Assembly (NCBI GenBank): GCA_029959195.1
Contig: CP114119.1
Location: 806,001-870,000 of the forward strand
Length of the DNA: 64,000 bases
Direction of reading: 5' to 3'
Origin: Dictyophora rubrovolvata
Lineage: Eukaryota; Basidiomycota; Agaricomycetes; Phallales; Phallaceae
Part shown: positions 12,463-26,139 of the stretch, one piece after another
How positions within the stretch are numbered: position 1 is the stretch's first letter
Layout of the letters: each line of letters begins with the position of its first letter
Notes under the pieces: model-generated
Databases searched by the model: none
What the model saw: only the letters and a program-made list of their open reading frames with translations
What the model was told of the DNA's origin: nothing
Position numbers and translations under genes: made by a program

Positions 12463-13527
12463 TCATCTGGTTAGCTGGCACAGGTCATGATCTTCTACAT
12501 TCAGGATCTCTTTTGTCGGTGGAAGCATGTTGGCTTCTATAAATTCACCGTCTATTCGCAAAAGATGACAATTTAGTACTCCAGAATGCAAGGGCGCTGA
12601 TTTCATGGGCAGGGAAGTGTGTGGGTCCCGCCTACGTACTTACTTGGTATGTCATTGCTTTCCGTTCTCCACACAGCTTCTTCCCAAGACCCGGCTACAC
12701 CCGTCTCGACATGGCGGTGACAAAGTCGTTCTTTCCCTTGTACTGGATCTACTCTGACGAACCATCGTTCGTCCAGAGATCTCCCGGCCTTAATCCATGG
12801 CTGGATGTTCAGAAACACATACAGACCTTCGATTATAACGATCCGATGGTGAGGACGAATTACTACATCATCCATTACGGGGTCTTTCAAGGAGTGGGAG
12901 AATGAGGGTGCCGTCACAATGCTATTAGTGAGCATGACCTGAGTATCTCGAAGACGCTCAAGGAACGACACGTAGCCTTCACCTTTTTGATTCGGAAAAC
13001 ACACATTAGCTTGCATTGCCAAATATGACTTTGGGAGAAATATAAAAGCAAAATGAAATACCGTTGAATGTCCAATAGGCACCACGTCGGTCATAAGCCA
13101 GCTTAGGGTCAGGAAATGTATCGAGTGTGCTGCGCGGTAAATGCCAACCATCCAATGGAACGACGGTTCCCACAGGATCCTGCGCCTCGGGATTAAAAGA
13201 CTTGTAAAGACGGTTCACGTGAAACTCTATTCTAGCTGAGATTGTCGTCTATAAGATTCCGAAACGATCAACTGATATTCACAGCCACGGCTCTTTTGCC
13301 CATTGAATCTAAAGTAGTGTGTACCTTGCCCGAACCGGGAGTACCAGATATTCCAACACAAAGCCGAGTATATTGCGGAAGGCTGTTGTTTGAAGGAAGT
13401 AATTGTTTGTTTGTTTGTTTTTTCAAATATCAGTGCATGCTCCATAGACAGCTAAGATAGACGACTGGACTTGCTCCTCTAATCGTTTCAGAAGGCATAC
13501 GGCTAGCTCCAATGCCACATGGTCCAT
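12463..13527 (-). CDS. P-loop kinase of the Yfh7 / uridine kinase-like group
   Basis: Predicted ATP-dependent small-molecule kinase, physiological substrate unknown; yeast Yfh7 is the nearest family I recognise. Five exons read on the minus strand (13463-13527, 13325-13382, 13062-13248, 12644-12982, 12463-12578) sum to 765 nt, 254 aa, normal for the family. The Walker A motif GISGTPGSGKTT is split by an intron right after the Lys codon. Other signatures in order are VVPLDGWHLPR, APSFSHSLKDPV, the strand VIIEGLYVFLN, DERWFVRVD and the lid region RLCHRHVETGVA. The second intron contains a (GTTT)n run near 13403-13420. The start at 13527 gives a helical N-terminal leader, as in relatives. Confidence 0.85.
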
Positions 13528-13869
13528 GTGGGGGCACACGAAGAGATATCAGAGTTATAGAATTGAAACAAGAGACGAAATAAATTGGTGTGGCAGCCGA
13601 TGCGAACTGCGTCAATTAATGTCGTTGTGGTTGTTTTTGACAGGATTCAAAACACCAGGATTGGCAGATACAGTGTATGACAGGGCTCTCCCACGGTCTT
13701 CTCTCTCTGGCCTTCCATATTGCAATGCCAATTTGCCTTCGTGTTTACCACGGATCTATTGAAAAACATTGTATAATGGCAGAAGCCATTCGTGAATGAC
13801 ACATAAACCACAGCTACAAAGCATTGAAATAACAATCTATCAGTCAAATTCTTAGTTTCGTTTCCTTTT
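13528..13869. other. Intergenic spacer, kinase promoter and SPO22 3' end
   Basis: 342 bp. It lies upstream of the minus-strand kinase gene and downstream of the minus-strand SPO22 gene. No further feature is seen. Confidence 0.5.
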
Positions 13870-16800
13870 TCATCCTTGATTCTCCTTCCTCCCATAGCGC
13901 GCGAGAAGATTGCTGTAAGTTTCCGATATCTATTGAGGTGACATGAAATAGATATCCGGGTCATTGACTGTTTCCCATCAGGTAACTTCAGAGTCTAACC
14001 TTTTGGGTCTTTTCCTTACTATCGGGCACGTATCGGGCAATCACCGTCGCACATTCGAACCACCTTCTGGCTTCATCCAAATACGAGGCTCTGTCATGGT
14101 ATCGCGATGAGATTATTTGTTCCAAGATACCAACTGATGTATTTGATCTTCTAAAGATCACAATCACTTACGCTAAACATTCCACCCCTGTGTTATATGA
14201 TGTGCTAAGAAGCCACTGCCTTTCATCTATGGGATATCTCTGGTCTCCCAGTCAACTATCTGATGGGTTATAGAAGGGAGATATCCTGGGACTCAACTTG
14301 AACCTCAGGTTCTTCCGTAGTACTGCTTTCTTCAATCACGTTCACAGCTTGCTCCACGTAGCCTATCGCCTTTGTCCTATCCGAGCTGGTATTTTTGGCC
14401 AACAAAATAGTGCAAATAGCCCTAAGCCATCTGGAAAATTTCTCTACCGACACGTAATCCCGGTCGAGGCAAGCGTGCAAAATAGCTTCCAGTGCCGAAT
14501 ATAGGACTTAGCAAATAATAAAAATGATATATCAATATTTATTAGGCTATAACGAACGCAAGGGCTTTTATATTATATTAAACTCACCATTCACTGGGCA
14601 GTTCTTATTCACCCACTGAATGTATAATCTCGTTGAATACGGGAGTAATTAAGAAGCAGGTAATATCTCAACTTACCAAGATATCCGCGATAGCTTCAAA
14701 TGTGCTTGCTTTCACCTTTGGCAACTGTGATGCTTCCTAAAACAACAACATTGTTTAGACATCAAAAGTGATTTCCCAAAAAGTCCAGATATCAAATCAA
14801 ACCTCAATGGAACCTAAAACGCCTTGCCAGTCTTTCAGGAAACATCGTTGCTCTGTCTCGAACACAAGCGAGACGTGTATCAATGAGTCCACACGGTCTT
14901 CTTCAATCGTATCATATAATTGTCCGTTATTAACAGCAAGTTTGACACTATTTTTGAACTCGTCAATATCACGGCAGATCCGCTTGCGTAGTAGTTCCGC
15001 CTGTATAAAAGAAAACAATGCAGGTGTGCTTAGTATAACTTGAATTTCAACACGAATCAAACGGGAAATGAGTTCAGGAAGGAAGAAAGGTGACCTGTTC
15101 AGCATTTGTCCCTAATTGGCGAACGGCGAAGACACGACATGAGATACTCGAAAAGGAGGCTAAAATAATGTGGCCATGCACAAGCTTGTCTGGATCCGTG
15201 ACTGACGCCTTGCAATACAAGTCCATAAACTAAATATAGCCCCTCAGGTCAGTCAGAGAAGTCAGAGAAAAACTCCACGCGACGTGAGATATATTACGGC
15301 ACGAGATAAATCAAATAGCTCAGCGAGCTGTTCCTCGGAATCTGTCCATTCCGAACATCCTTGAACTGCGGTATTGTACGCTGTTCGCCACAGCCAAGAC
15401 ACCTCTTTCACCATGGCAGGGAAGTCTTTCTTTTCTTGCGCCGATTCGCACACGGTTTTTCCTAAAAATCGGAACGTATGGAGATATGGTGTGTAAGATG
15501 ATAGAATTGCGATGGTGTTCGTATATCAAATTCTGTTCAAAAAGGGTGTTTACCTGTGTTAAAGTGCCCAATCAATGTCTTCACCAGATTCTTTCTGTCT
15601 CGACTAGTGATCAGCCCGACCGAGATAAACACTATGATATCAAAGAAACGCCAAATCGAGACGTACGTATCGGCAGCCGGTTGTTTTAAAAGCTCAATTA
15701 CTAGACGTATGATGCAACTGTCATGATGATGACTCAGATCCCAAGCAAAAAAGGGTCCCATCTCGCGTCAAAAAGAAAAAGATTTCTCACCGAATCATTG
15801 TGAGAGCTTCGATATCATTGTCAAACCCATTTTGCGCTGTTAGGAACTGTAAAAGGGAAACTAAAACTGTCAGAAGAACTGTTTTTAATCCAGCGTCGTG
15901 AGCCAGCTGAGTTGCGAGAAGAAGCATCCTCCGATCAAAATCTTTGGCCTGAACGAGATCTTGTACCGCGCGTATAGCTGTCAAATTATGTAAATGACAA
16001 AACGAATCGATTCCGAAATAGTTTGGAATTTAGAGCCTAGGTAATAAAACCAAAGCCAGCTGCAGCACCACATACCTTCGGCTTCTAGACCTAAGAATAA
16101 TAATGATATTTAAAGAGGGATCCCGTAACAGACGAAGTTTTAGGTGGGATGATGATGATGAAGACAAAAATAAATAACCATTCCTAAAAAAACACAAACA
16201 AACAACTTTTTACCTTGGTTAATAGCGATCAAGAAGACAATATAGTGAGTGGCTGCTTCATTGTTACGACAAAGTCGCGCCACAGCCGTGGCACGACCAT
16301 ATTCCTGCTGTTGGAGATAACACAACGCCGCCTTTCGAAAACATTTTGCATTATTGTTTCGAGCCATTGATTTGAAGACATCGTGAGTTCCCAGGGTGAA
16401 CCAATCCGCAGCCTTATCCCAAGCCTTGGCGTTGTAATGGCGCTCACCGAATTGCCACAATAACTAAAGCGGGAGAAAAGAGAGAAAATACGTAAATAAA
16501 AATGGAAACAAACCCAGAATCGAACCAATGTTAGGCATGGGGGGCATGGAGTATTAAAAGAAGGGTTCATACTGATTGACATGCTGTGGTTGGGACTTTC
16601 GGAAGTTCATAGTCTCCACGTTCAGAGATACCTATAGATATGCAATGCATGTTTGTCAGAGGGGTGGGTCCTATTGATCCATCAATCACATGGAGTTAAT
16701 TACTCTCACTCACAAGAACATGCGTCTCGGATTGCCTTAATGGCTCTTCCGTGATCAGTATCTCGAGAACAGTGAAATATCAAGGCCAACAAAATCTTGT

Positions 16801-19800
16801 CAATAGCAGCTCTCCCCGCAACTTCGGGAATGGCTAACCCCGTTTCCAGGAGGAGTCGATGAACTTGCGTTACTAGCACCCTTTGTTGAGGCAAAAGATA
16901 TCATTCGGAAAAATAAATCAAAAGAAGCAAACAACGACAAAGGGTGGATTTCAACGGACTGTTGTTGTGCCATACCGCGCAATTCCTGAAGAAGTCTGTA
17001 TGTACATAGTGTACGCACCAGACGGATATTCTTGTTTAAGTGAACTGTTTCAACGAAAAAAAAATTGGCGTGCGACGTCTTACTCTGAAACTTCTGTTTC
17101 CTTAAAACTTGCATGTCCGATTATAGATCGAAAGGCTGTTGAGAAATGATTTCCGTATCAAGGGGTGGAAAGTGTATAATGTGTAGCGTTGGAAGGTGAT
17201 TCGAAATTAGTATTGAAAATTTTAAAAATAGAGCATAAGATGAGTGATGTTCTTTTTTTTCTTGACCGGAGCCATGGTAGGGGCAGGGCGCACCTTCAAA
17301 CAACTCATTATCGGGAGCCCCTTTCCGCTTCAATACGGCGAGACGCATCCATCGCACCGGCTGAAAATCCGAGTGCCTCTGTTCAACATTAATGATTGAT
17401 AATAAAAAGAAGGGATTCATGTGTGAAAACATAAACCAATCCGGTTAGTGATGAAGAACCCACAGTATCAGGCGTATCATCTATTGATGTTATTAGTTCG
17501 TGTAGAGTGACTTCAGCTCTGTTCAGATTTTCTTGATCAATGGACGAAGCGAGATAGTACACCCTGGCTACAATAATGATGTAACAAAAGTCAGTCAAGG
17601 GTTGGAAGTGCCATGTTCCCTTCGGCGATCGTGAGCCAATATATGAAAAGGAGTCTAACCTAAATTTCGGAGAATCGTCCGCTATAGTAATTCAAAAAAC
17701 AAAACAGAACAAAACAAAACACAAGAAGGTTACCTGAATAAAATCACAAGCTACTTTTTAATATAAGTAACATTGGTTTGCTTACTTTAAGTTCCAATAT
17801 GCCAGGTGTTTCTGATGCAGCCAGGTTCTCAACTAAACTCAAAGCTTTCTGTATCCACTTGATAGCATCTTGGGCATATTTTCCGTCGGAAACCGCATTT
17901 GACGACGTTGGTTGTTGTGGCTGTTGTCCCCTTTTGACTGCTTGCCCGCCCGCGACACCTTTGCCAATTCCCAGAAGTTTGGACGCTAGCTGCTCTCGCT
18001 TAAGAAGAAGAAAAGAGTTTAAAGTTAGCTTCCTTCCTTCCTTCACCCCACATTTCCTTTCAACATAATGGCACACGGCTTTCTAGCCGACCGAACGGCA
18101 ATTCTACCCAAAGGCAAATCATAACGATAACTTACATCTTGAGCCGGCAAACTAGATAGACGATGCTCATTTACTTCTGTTGTCGTTCAGTGGGTTTCAA
18201 AATCATATAAAATAAAGGAAAAGAAATAATGATGTCAGCCAGGCGAAGAAAACAGCCTAAGATGGATCATGTGCCTGTAATTTTGCGGAGCATAAACTGA
18301 GCAACGCCTTCGTTTCCTTCCTTCCATGCCTTAAAAAGGAATGGGGAAAATCCATAAAAAAAGCGCGCGATAAGAACGCGGCCGCAGGTAAACAGAAAAT
18401 AAGGCGAGGTGAACGTACAGCTTCCATTCGACAGGTGTAATAGACAATGAGGGCACGATCTCTTGATTGCGTGTGAACCTCGTCAAGTGCATCCGCATTA
18501 ATCACGAGTTCTTCAATCTAACAAAGCATATAATAAGTAAAACTATTAGCCCTCATAATCAGGAATACACCATGGCATCGCTTTTAAGCCTTATCAAACT
18601 ATTGACCGGCGTTTTTATTTTAGAGGAAGAAGGGCAAAGGTCGGGTGGATGATGGCTGAATGCAACTATACTAACCTTCGCAGCCGCTGAAAGAACGGCA
18701 CCGGCGAGAGCATGGTTTCCGATGTCTAAAGGCGGACATGAAGTTCACACGCAAAACGGGAAAAAGAAGATTCAAGAGAAAAAGGGAAATAATAAAGGAA
18801 GTAAAGACGTGCGAAAAAAAAGACCAGGACAGTTTCGGATGGTTTCTGGGCGTATTATGAAAAAGAAAAGATAGCGCGGGTTGGGCGGCGGCCACACCGG
18901 TTGACCAATGGAGGAAGGGGGAAAAGCAAACAGAACAAGAGATCGAAAGAGATCGAAAGCACCTGAAAGAGCGGATCCTGTTTTGCTTGCCAATTGTAAC
19001 ACGTGTAGTAGCGCTAGAAACAAGAACCAGAGTGGGACAATATGGCGCGTCAAAACAAAAGAGGGAAAAGGCCCTAATTTCGTTTGAATTGAGATAGGAA
19101 CGGGATGCGTACTTTGTATTCCAGGCTTCTGCTCCAAACCTGCCTCGACCAATCGGAAAGCGGCCAGCCGGACTTGATATATTTCATGTCATACCAAAAC
19201 AGTAATAAAAAGGAGCGGTAGCTCATCCGTCGGCATAAAAGGATTCTTTTTGTTTAGGGCGAACAGTTTACTCACGAGCGGCAAATAACCTGAGGCGTCC
19301 TTCTTGATCCTTTCCTTGACGAAGAACGGCCGACATATTCCAAAGATTGACGCCTGATTGACATTAGCCCCCGTGCGAAGAGGAGATAAAAGAGCCACAC
19401 GAGTGGGGAGGAGAGACGTGGAGAAGAAATGGGATATAATGGTTGGTTGGGTGGGATAGATTGAAAAATTGCACGTGTTGTGGTAATATAATAGATGATG
19501 TTTCTAACCTTCCCTGTCAAGTTCATCAGCTAAGGATGACCACCCCTGTTTCTTTGAACCTTGACGGTGTTCAGTGAAAGATTCGGCTAGGTTGGCAAGC
19601 TTGTACAGGTCAGCAATCACGGTAACATCGTTTGAACTTTCGGCTGATAGTTTTGGCTTGATTTGCACCAATAAATCTGTTTCAAAGAGCCAAGGATTGC
19701 CGAGACATTAGCGAGAAAGAATGGAGCAGGGGGAAGGAGCAAAGTTGTTAAACAAAGAAAATTAATTGAAAAGGAAACACGCCTGTGATGGAGTTGTATA

Positions 19801-19849
19801 CTTCTTGAGGGCCTAGAATGACTTCCGACTTGCGTTTCTTATTGGACAT
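13870..19849 (-). CDS. SPO22: Meiosis protein Spo22/Zip4-like (TPR)
   Basis: Homologue of Spo22/Zip4, a TPR scaffold of the ZMM group that promotes class I crossovers and synapsis. The gene spans about 6 kb with some twenty or more short exons; by eye the protein is roughly 900-1000 aa. Recognisable pieces in order are LWNMSAVLRQGKDQEGRLR, RLAAFRLVEAGLEQ, a Gln/Pro-rich linker near 17.9 kb, QPVRWMRLAVLKRKGAP, the TPR stretch WQFGERHYNAKAWDKAADWF, a C-terminal YPIDERQWLLSTSYNTGVEC and a terminal SETYSNLLARYG before the stop at 13870. The start at 19849 begins MSNKKRKSEVILGPQEVYNS. The first intron begins with GC at 19781-19782. Several introns of 150-200 nt, longer than elsewhere in the window, lie between 18.2 and 19.8 kb. 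Every exon border was not verified. Confidence 0.87.
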
Positions 19850-20680
19850 TGGAACGGGTAATATGATGACGCGAAAAAAATAAAATAATAAAATAATATG
19901 TAGGAGAAGCCACAAGGGATTGGTATTATATCGGATGGAACACTAATAATGCATACAGGGGACAGGGAGAGAGAGGAAGGAGGAGAGTGAAAAAGGCGCT
20001 CAAATTGACGTGTGTACCCACAGGTGCCCCATCCGGCACAAGCCAACTGCAAGCTTTACAAATGAGCACTGTCATACAGTGCTGAACCCGGTGCACGCCC
20101 GATTGTAAAAGAAACTCTGGTTCTATTCTATAATACAAATGCATTCTAGTGACAAGGGAAAAAGGGAAGTTATGATATACAGCGACAATCATTACGATTA
20201 CTCATCCAACAAGGCAAGTTTCCGAAGTGAAAACCACTACTTATACATATTATTGTATTGATATTATATTGCATTATTGATATTCCCGCCAGTGCCTCAA
20301 GGCTTCGATTTGCATCATGAATTTATCCTTCTAGTCAACAAAACGGAAGCCATACAGATTCGCCGGAAGAGAGCTAGTAGCCAGTGACTCACTGGCAGTT
20401 CTGCCTTCGATTTTTGGCGCTCCACATGTCAAGACATATAGCCTACTCACTTTACGCCAGTGCGGGTTAAGTATATATATGTATGTACGTTATGGTTCAG
20501 TGAACGATGGTTCTATTTCAGGCTATGCCATGGCTTACCTGTCAATGTCATCCATGGCCACCGTACCGCTCAGGCTCCGAAGGCCAGATTGGCTGGCTGA
20601 CCGCTGCCATAGAGAACACAATTGGCTCATAGATAGATAGTACTATTTCACCCGAAACCATCGTAATAATAGCCCTTACT

Positions 20681-20710
20681 TCCCATCCCATCCCATCCCA
20701 TCCCATCCCC
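20681..20710. repeat. (TCCCA)n microsatellite
   Basis: Five perfect TCCCA units followed by a TCCCC unit, in non-coding DNA. Confidence 0.95.
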
Positions 20711-21950
20711 ATGGCTCCATGTGCGTCATGACTTGACGTTATCATTTCGTCGGGTATTCGGTTCATATCGTGGAACGTTTTCGAGCTATGTATGTATGTA
20801 CGTTACATCCGAGTCTATAACATAACAGGGGGCACTGCGTATTTGAGTGTATTTATATCATCGACTCGGTCCTCTCTCAGGCTCAGGCTGGGAATTTCAT
20901 AACCAGGCCGAAATTGTTTTCAGGGGGGTCAATCGTGCACAAGTGATCTGCTAAATTATTGCCTTGGGCCTGGGTAATACCGTAATGCACTCCTTTCGGC
21001 ATCCAATTCCGTAACTGCAGGAGAGAGGGCTTTATTTCTTCTTTCTTGCATATCTCCGTCAGAACTTATGTAGAAAACCCATAGCCATGGCTGTACATCG
21101 CACCCGAAAATAGAGCTATCCTGTCCCTTGTGCGCTGCATATATTTCCAGTCCTATAATTGTAATCTGAATCTGTAATCTTTTTATTTTATTCTATTTTA
21201 TTTTATTTCAATTATCTCCTTTATTGATTTCCAAAACTAGAACTTTTTTATCCCTAGCAGATATGAGCATTGAAAGAGAAAACAAAAACTATTTTATCTC
21301 GAAATGAATTCAAAGTGTCAATCGGGTGTCAAATGCTCAAACACCGAACGGCCAATTTTCCCAGACAGAACAATGAGAAAAGGACGATCATGGCTGGCAG
21401 GCATAGAGTTACATCGCATTAGTCTTCTTGAAACTCAGTTCTCCCGGAGTATTATGACGGGTGTACATATTTATATGTACAATTCAAACCACTTACTATT
21501 AGGGTTTACAACAACAATCTTACCAAAAAAATTCTCCAACATCGGACAAATGGTAAATTAACTGAGATCTGGAATAGAATTGAAGGGCCAAAAAAAATTT
21601 ACCGAGGCAAAAAAATATGACTTGGTAACAATGATATTGTAATGACTAGTGCTAGTGACATGCAATCACCGACAGTGGAGCGGGACATCGGAACAATAGA
21701 GGCAGAAGGGCAGCGCACAGACTACAGAAGATAAAAAAAGACGAGGTCGGATCCGGACCTCGTAGTTTCAAATACATACCATGGCCACTTCCCTCGCATA
21801 AAAATCATTCCCATTTCGAAACAAACAACTCGAAGGACTTATTGCGGTCTCATTGCCCCGATAACGCTAGGATATACAAATAGGGTAAAACATGCTCAAG
21901 ACAGGGGAAGAACGAAACTAAAAAAGGACCTGGAGCGGGGCACCCTGATC

Positions 21951-21987
21951 AAGACAGGACAAGACAAGGACAAGACAAGGACAAGGC
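21951..21987. repeat. Short tandem repeat, unit close to AAGACAAGGAC
   Basis: About three imperfect copies of a purine-rich unit of roughly 11 bases, in non-coding DNA. Confidence 0.85.
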
Positions 21988-22530
21988 ATGGGTGGAAATG
22001 TATGTATTATTTAAAGCTAAGACATTTTTACTAAACATGGTATGCATTCCAATTGCAATCTCCACGTCCAATTGTCGAACAGTAAACTTCCCCACTAAAA
22101 GAAGGATATATATGTCAAAAAAGAAACAATAATAAATTTCCCCGATAGCACTGCCGTTATTCAATAAACGAAAAAATCCAACTTGGCATCCAAATAAGGC
22201 CATGATCGTGCGCCGTCTCGTCACGGCTATACACACGTGTCACAGTCACATAAATGTCACACTTGTCATCATTAATGAATCGATGATAAATCCCCTCCAT
22301 GTGAATGTTGCTCAGATGGCCCTATTAGCAGCAAATAGTATATACACAAATAATTTTTTTTTTCTCTCCTTGTTGTTGTGTGGATTCCAATTCCCGCAAT
22401 ATTCGGCTATTAGATCCACTTCAGTCTCGGTGCGTAGCAGATGATCGAATATGTATTTCCTTAGCTTACACATATATCTACCTTTCCCCGAATCCGAGTC
22501 CGAAGCCGAATAATTTATTTATTATATAAA

Positions 22531-22552
22531 TAATATATATATATATATATAT
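22531..22552. repeat. (TA)n microsatellite
   Basis: An uninterrupted TA run of about 20 bases within an AT-rich stretch. Confidence 0.9.
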
Positions 22553-23244
22553 GTCATTGCACCCCTGCATAGCGTATACATATACCGTCCTGATGACAAA
22601 CTTCACATAAAATATCGGAGCGAAACCGAAATCGAAATCATGTCATGCATGTTTATATAAAACCCATATTGTCATTGCTGTTTAATACAAATGATACAGA
22701 TGGAACAAAAAGAGAAAAATAATCGGGATCCGGGGAGAAAGAATCATGCAGACAGTAATTTATAATGTGTTGCGTGTGGAAAAACAAAGACCATAATGTA
22801 ACAATGAAAACATGCGAGCATCGAGACAGAATATAAAATCGTAAAAAAAAATGCTAGACGATGAAATGTGGAGTGACTTTTTGTAAGGTCCGTTTTGATA
22901 ATCGAGAATGACAGGGATGAATGGCAAAAAAAAAGGGGAGCCGAACGGGAAAGCGAATATAAGTCACCATTTTTTTTGTAATGCAAATTCGATGAGCTGA
23001 GGTGAATGAAAGGGAAAAAAGGGGGAGAAAAAAAAAATGAAGTAGGACTGGCTTAATATGCGTGCGATATGACTCTAGAAGAGAGAAAAAAGTAGAAAAA
23101 GCATAGAAACACGTAAGGTCGTTTCATTACTCGGCTGTAGTAACAAGATAAAGAGAAATGTCAATGAAATGGAATGGAACGAAAGGAAAAAAAAACGTTT
23201 CAGAGTATATTATAAATATGAAAAACAATAATAATGCGCGACGG

Positions 23245-25759
23245 CTAAATCTGGCCCATTGAATACCGCGTATGCGGGTAAGCATGATGACTCAAAGGTT
23301 GCGTGTACTGCGCCTGCGCCGATGGCCAATGATGAACTCCAGGAGGCCCAGCATTAGCAAAAGGCGCAATAGGCACACCTCGGCTGGCCATTCTCAAGCT
23401 TGGAGGTTGAGGTTGAAGTGGTTGACACGCTGCCACCGGCTGAATGTAAGAAGAGAAGGAATCGTCGTCGCTTGTACTTGATGGCTCTCGTACACGTATC
23501 GGCGGCAGTGCCAACGAGTCCATGCAATTATTACCACTCTGATGGTGGTAGTGAAGATGGTGTTGTTGTTGATGATGATGGTGGGTATTACTATTAACGT
23601 AGGATGGATGACCCGATTGATGAATTACGGGATGCGGATAACTTGTCGTAGAGGTCGGAAGATGGTAGGATGGCAAATATCGACATGAAGGTAATGAAGG
23701 ATGAACGGGACTAGCGCTTGCTGATTGTGTGTATGTGGGATGGATTGGTGCTGGAGGACGCAAATACCCCACTGGTTGATATGTCGGTGGAAGATGAGAA
23801 CGTAAAAGAGCCTTATGTACACGATTATCACCCTCACAATGTGTAGGAGAGCTGGCGAGTGTATAGTAATATAAATGCTAAAAAAAGTGTCAATTGCCTA
23901 TTCTTCTTTGTTGTACGAGAATATGAAAAAAGCTTACCTGAGGATTTGGACCAGATCCACGATCCTGAAGGGTATATGGAGCAGCTAGTGTTTGAGCACT
24001 TTCTGTCGTCGATTGTTGCTTTGATTTTGACGGCGTCTGTCGAGACGACACCGCCACCGAATTATTAGGCTTATTTAGCGATAGTTCTGCAAAAGCAGAT
24101 AAGGGATAAGCCGAGCCAGCACTAACAGGCCCTTGAGTCGGTCGGACAAGGCTCATATTCAACGATATCGGTCGTTTAGTAGGACCACCTTGCAGAGTAG
24201 CCGAAGGAGGTGAAAACGCAACAATGGCAGGTCGTTTTACACCGGGTAAAGAGGGAGGGGTGATAGGAGGCCGCGCACGACTATGCACCGCTTCCGAACC
24301 AGAAAAAGGGTTGGTGAAGCTCGGAGCGACAAATGTGAACGGGTAGGAGGCCTTGAGAGAAGGTAAAGGAGACGACGATCGCGCACGTGGTAGTGGATAG
24401 GTTACACGATCCAAAGAAGGTGAAGAAGTGGAAAGACGGGGAACAGGAGCATGGAATGAAGTATTGTATCGTCTCGAATAGTGCCATTGTCGCTGATCAC
24501 GCTCCTTGACTGCAACGAGCCCTTCTAACAAATTCACCCACGCCTTGTATGTATCGGTATTAACATAAAGGCGGAAAGCGACACCACGAAGAAATTCGCG
24601 TTCCATTTTATTAATCTCTTGCAGCTCGATCCCAGACACCTCTGACCATGTTTTGTTCGTGTATGTGTTACTAAAAAAAACGGGCCAATTAGTCAGTATG
24701 AAAACCAAAAGAAGGAAGAGGGGAGGCCTTGATACGCACTCGTCAATGAACTTGTTGGCTAACATTAAAGCCACAACGGCAACTCTAAATTCACTCCCGG
24801 GTTTTCCATTTGTAAAATGGTTCTCCTCTTTTAACCGATAAATATAATGTAGGGACAAGACGATGACCGACTGGCTAACTTGGGTCGTTTGCAGTAATTT
24901 TTGCATGAAATTGATGAATTGCGGGGATGGAGCGAACTGAAGGGCGGCTGTCGTCGCGTCACTTAGACCGGTCAACGGTTCTGCCAAGGAATAGGAAGAT
25001 GAAGGTGTAGAGGTGGATGTGGCAGCCGTGGTGGTACCGCTGTTCCCAGTGCTGCTACTACTATTAGACCGCAACGTCCGTTTTGACGACACGGCAGTAG
25101 TTGACGAAACTGAAGATCTCAACGCCGCCGTCGATTCGCGATAATGCGGTGAACTCTTCGGTGCGCCGAGTGTATTCGAAAACCACAAATAGCAGACCAT
25201 TTCGCAAGTCTTTTCAGCAATAGCCTGAGCGGACGGATGCGGTCCTACCCAAAACCATTGATTCGCTGTACCGGCAGTTGCTGGAGTTGCCGACTCCAAT
25301 GAAGACGAGGAAGAAGATGATGACATTTTAGTCGTCGGTAGGTATGGAGGAAGCATAACGTTTGTTGCGGGAGTAGCAGGATGCGACTGCTCCATCGGCG
25401 AGGGAGGGCTCGAACTATCATCTGGAATTATTGGACTTGATTCATACGAGTCGAATGCATACGACGAGTCTCTCCATTGTGTTGCAGGAGCTGAATAAAA
25501 AAACACGTCCACAGTTTAGCAAATAGTTCCCTGGATGACGTCTGGGCGACGTACTATTATGATATTGTCCAAACGATTGGATGGACGGTAATTGTAAAGG
25601 GGAGTTTCTTTTTGAAGGTGCACTTGTGGTTGTGGTCGTTGTTGTCGTGGCCCTTTGGCACCATGGGAGAAAGGAGGCGGAGATGGGGAGATTCGAGGAC
25701 AATGAAGACATGAGCGAGGACGGTGTTGGCAAGTAGAATGAATCGGCACAAGAGGCCAT
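23245..25759 (-). CDS. Pho80-like (PCL family) cyclin
   Basis: Cyclin of the fungal Pho80/Pcl group, expected to partner a Pho85-type kinase. Four exons on the minus strand (25555-25759, 24740-25490, 23938-24670, 23245-23877) sum to 2322 nt, 773 aa. The cyclin box sits in the middle: FINFMQKLLQTTQVSQSVIV, then SEFRVAVVALMLANKFIDD, then NTYTNKTWSEVSGI across an intron, then MEREFLRGVAFRLYV. Both flanks are long, Ser/Thr/Pro-rich and probably disordered. A His/Gln-rich tract is encoded near 23.53-23.59 kb. The start at 25759 (MASCADSFYLPTPS) is chosen because it splices in phase to the conserved TPATQWRDSSYAFDSYE block through a GTACGT donor. Confidence 0.87.
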
Positions 25760-26139
25760 ATGAGGAGGAAGAGGAAAGAAAAAAGCGCAAAGTGCTGAAG
25801 AAATATATGTACTGTAGATAAAGAATATAAAAGAAGGGAGTAGTAAGTAAGTAATACAGCGACAAGAGCAGAGTAAATTAGCAAAAAAAGAGAGACATGG
25901 GATTTCATTGCAGGCGGGGTCGATTGACCATTTTTGCTAAACTAAGATCTCATCGGGTGAAAAATTTGATCAGTAAGGGTTTTTCACCCGAATCCGGCTA
26001 AATTTCACAAAGATTACAAAAAATAATAAATGATTATTATGATTATTATAAATTTCCATTATTTTTATATCATTTTTTGGAAATAATAAAAATATTATAT
26101 TTTTCAAAGTCCGATGATATGCAAATATGATCTAACTCC
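25760..26139. other. Intergenic spacer with AT-rich core
   Basis: 380 bp between the 5' end of the cyclin gene and the 3' end of CHS7, both on the minus strand. The part at about 26015-26105 is almost pure A and T, with repeated TTATTATGATTATTA-like runs. It probably combines the cyclin promoter and CHS7 polyadenylation signals. Confidence 0.6.

Larger units (their letters stand above)
19850..23244. other. 3.4 kb gene-free stretch between SPO22 and the cyclin gene
   Basis: No open frame of convincing protein character lies here on either strand. The left end must carry the SPO22 promoter and the right end the 3' UTR of the minus-strand cyclin gene. It holds simple repeats at 20681-20710, 21951-21987 and 22531-22552. 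The motif TATGTATGTACGTTA occurs near 20476 and again near 20792. I see no rRNA, tRNA or transposon signature. Confidence 0.6.

Noticed and set aside
20681-20710. TCCCA repeat as telomere-like or origin sequence
   Set aside because: It is a short internal microsatellite, and the unit is not a fungal telomere repeat.
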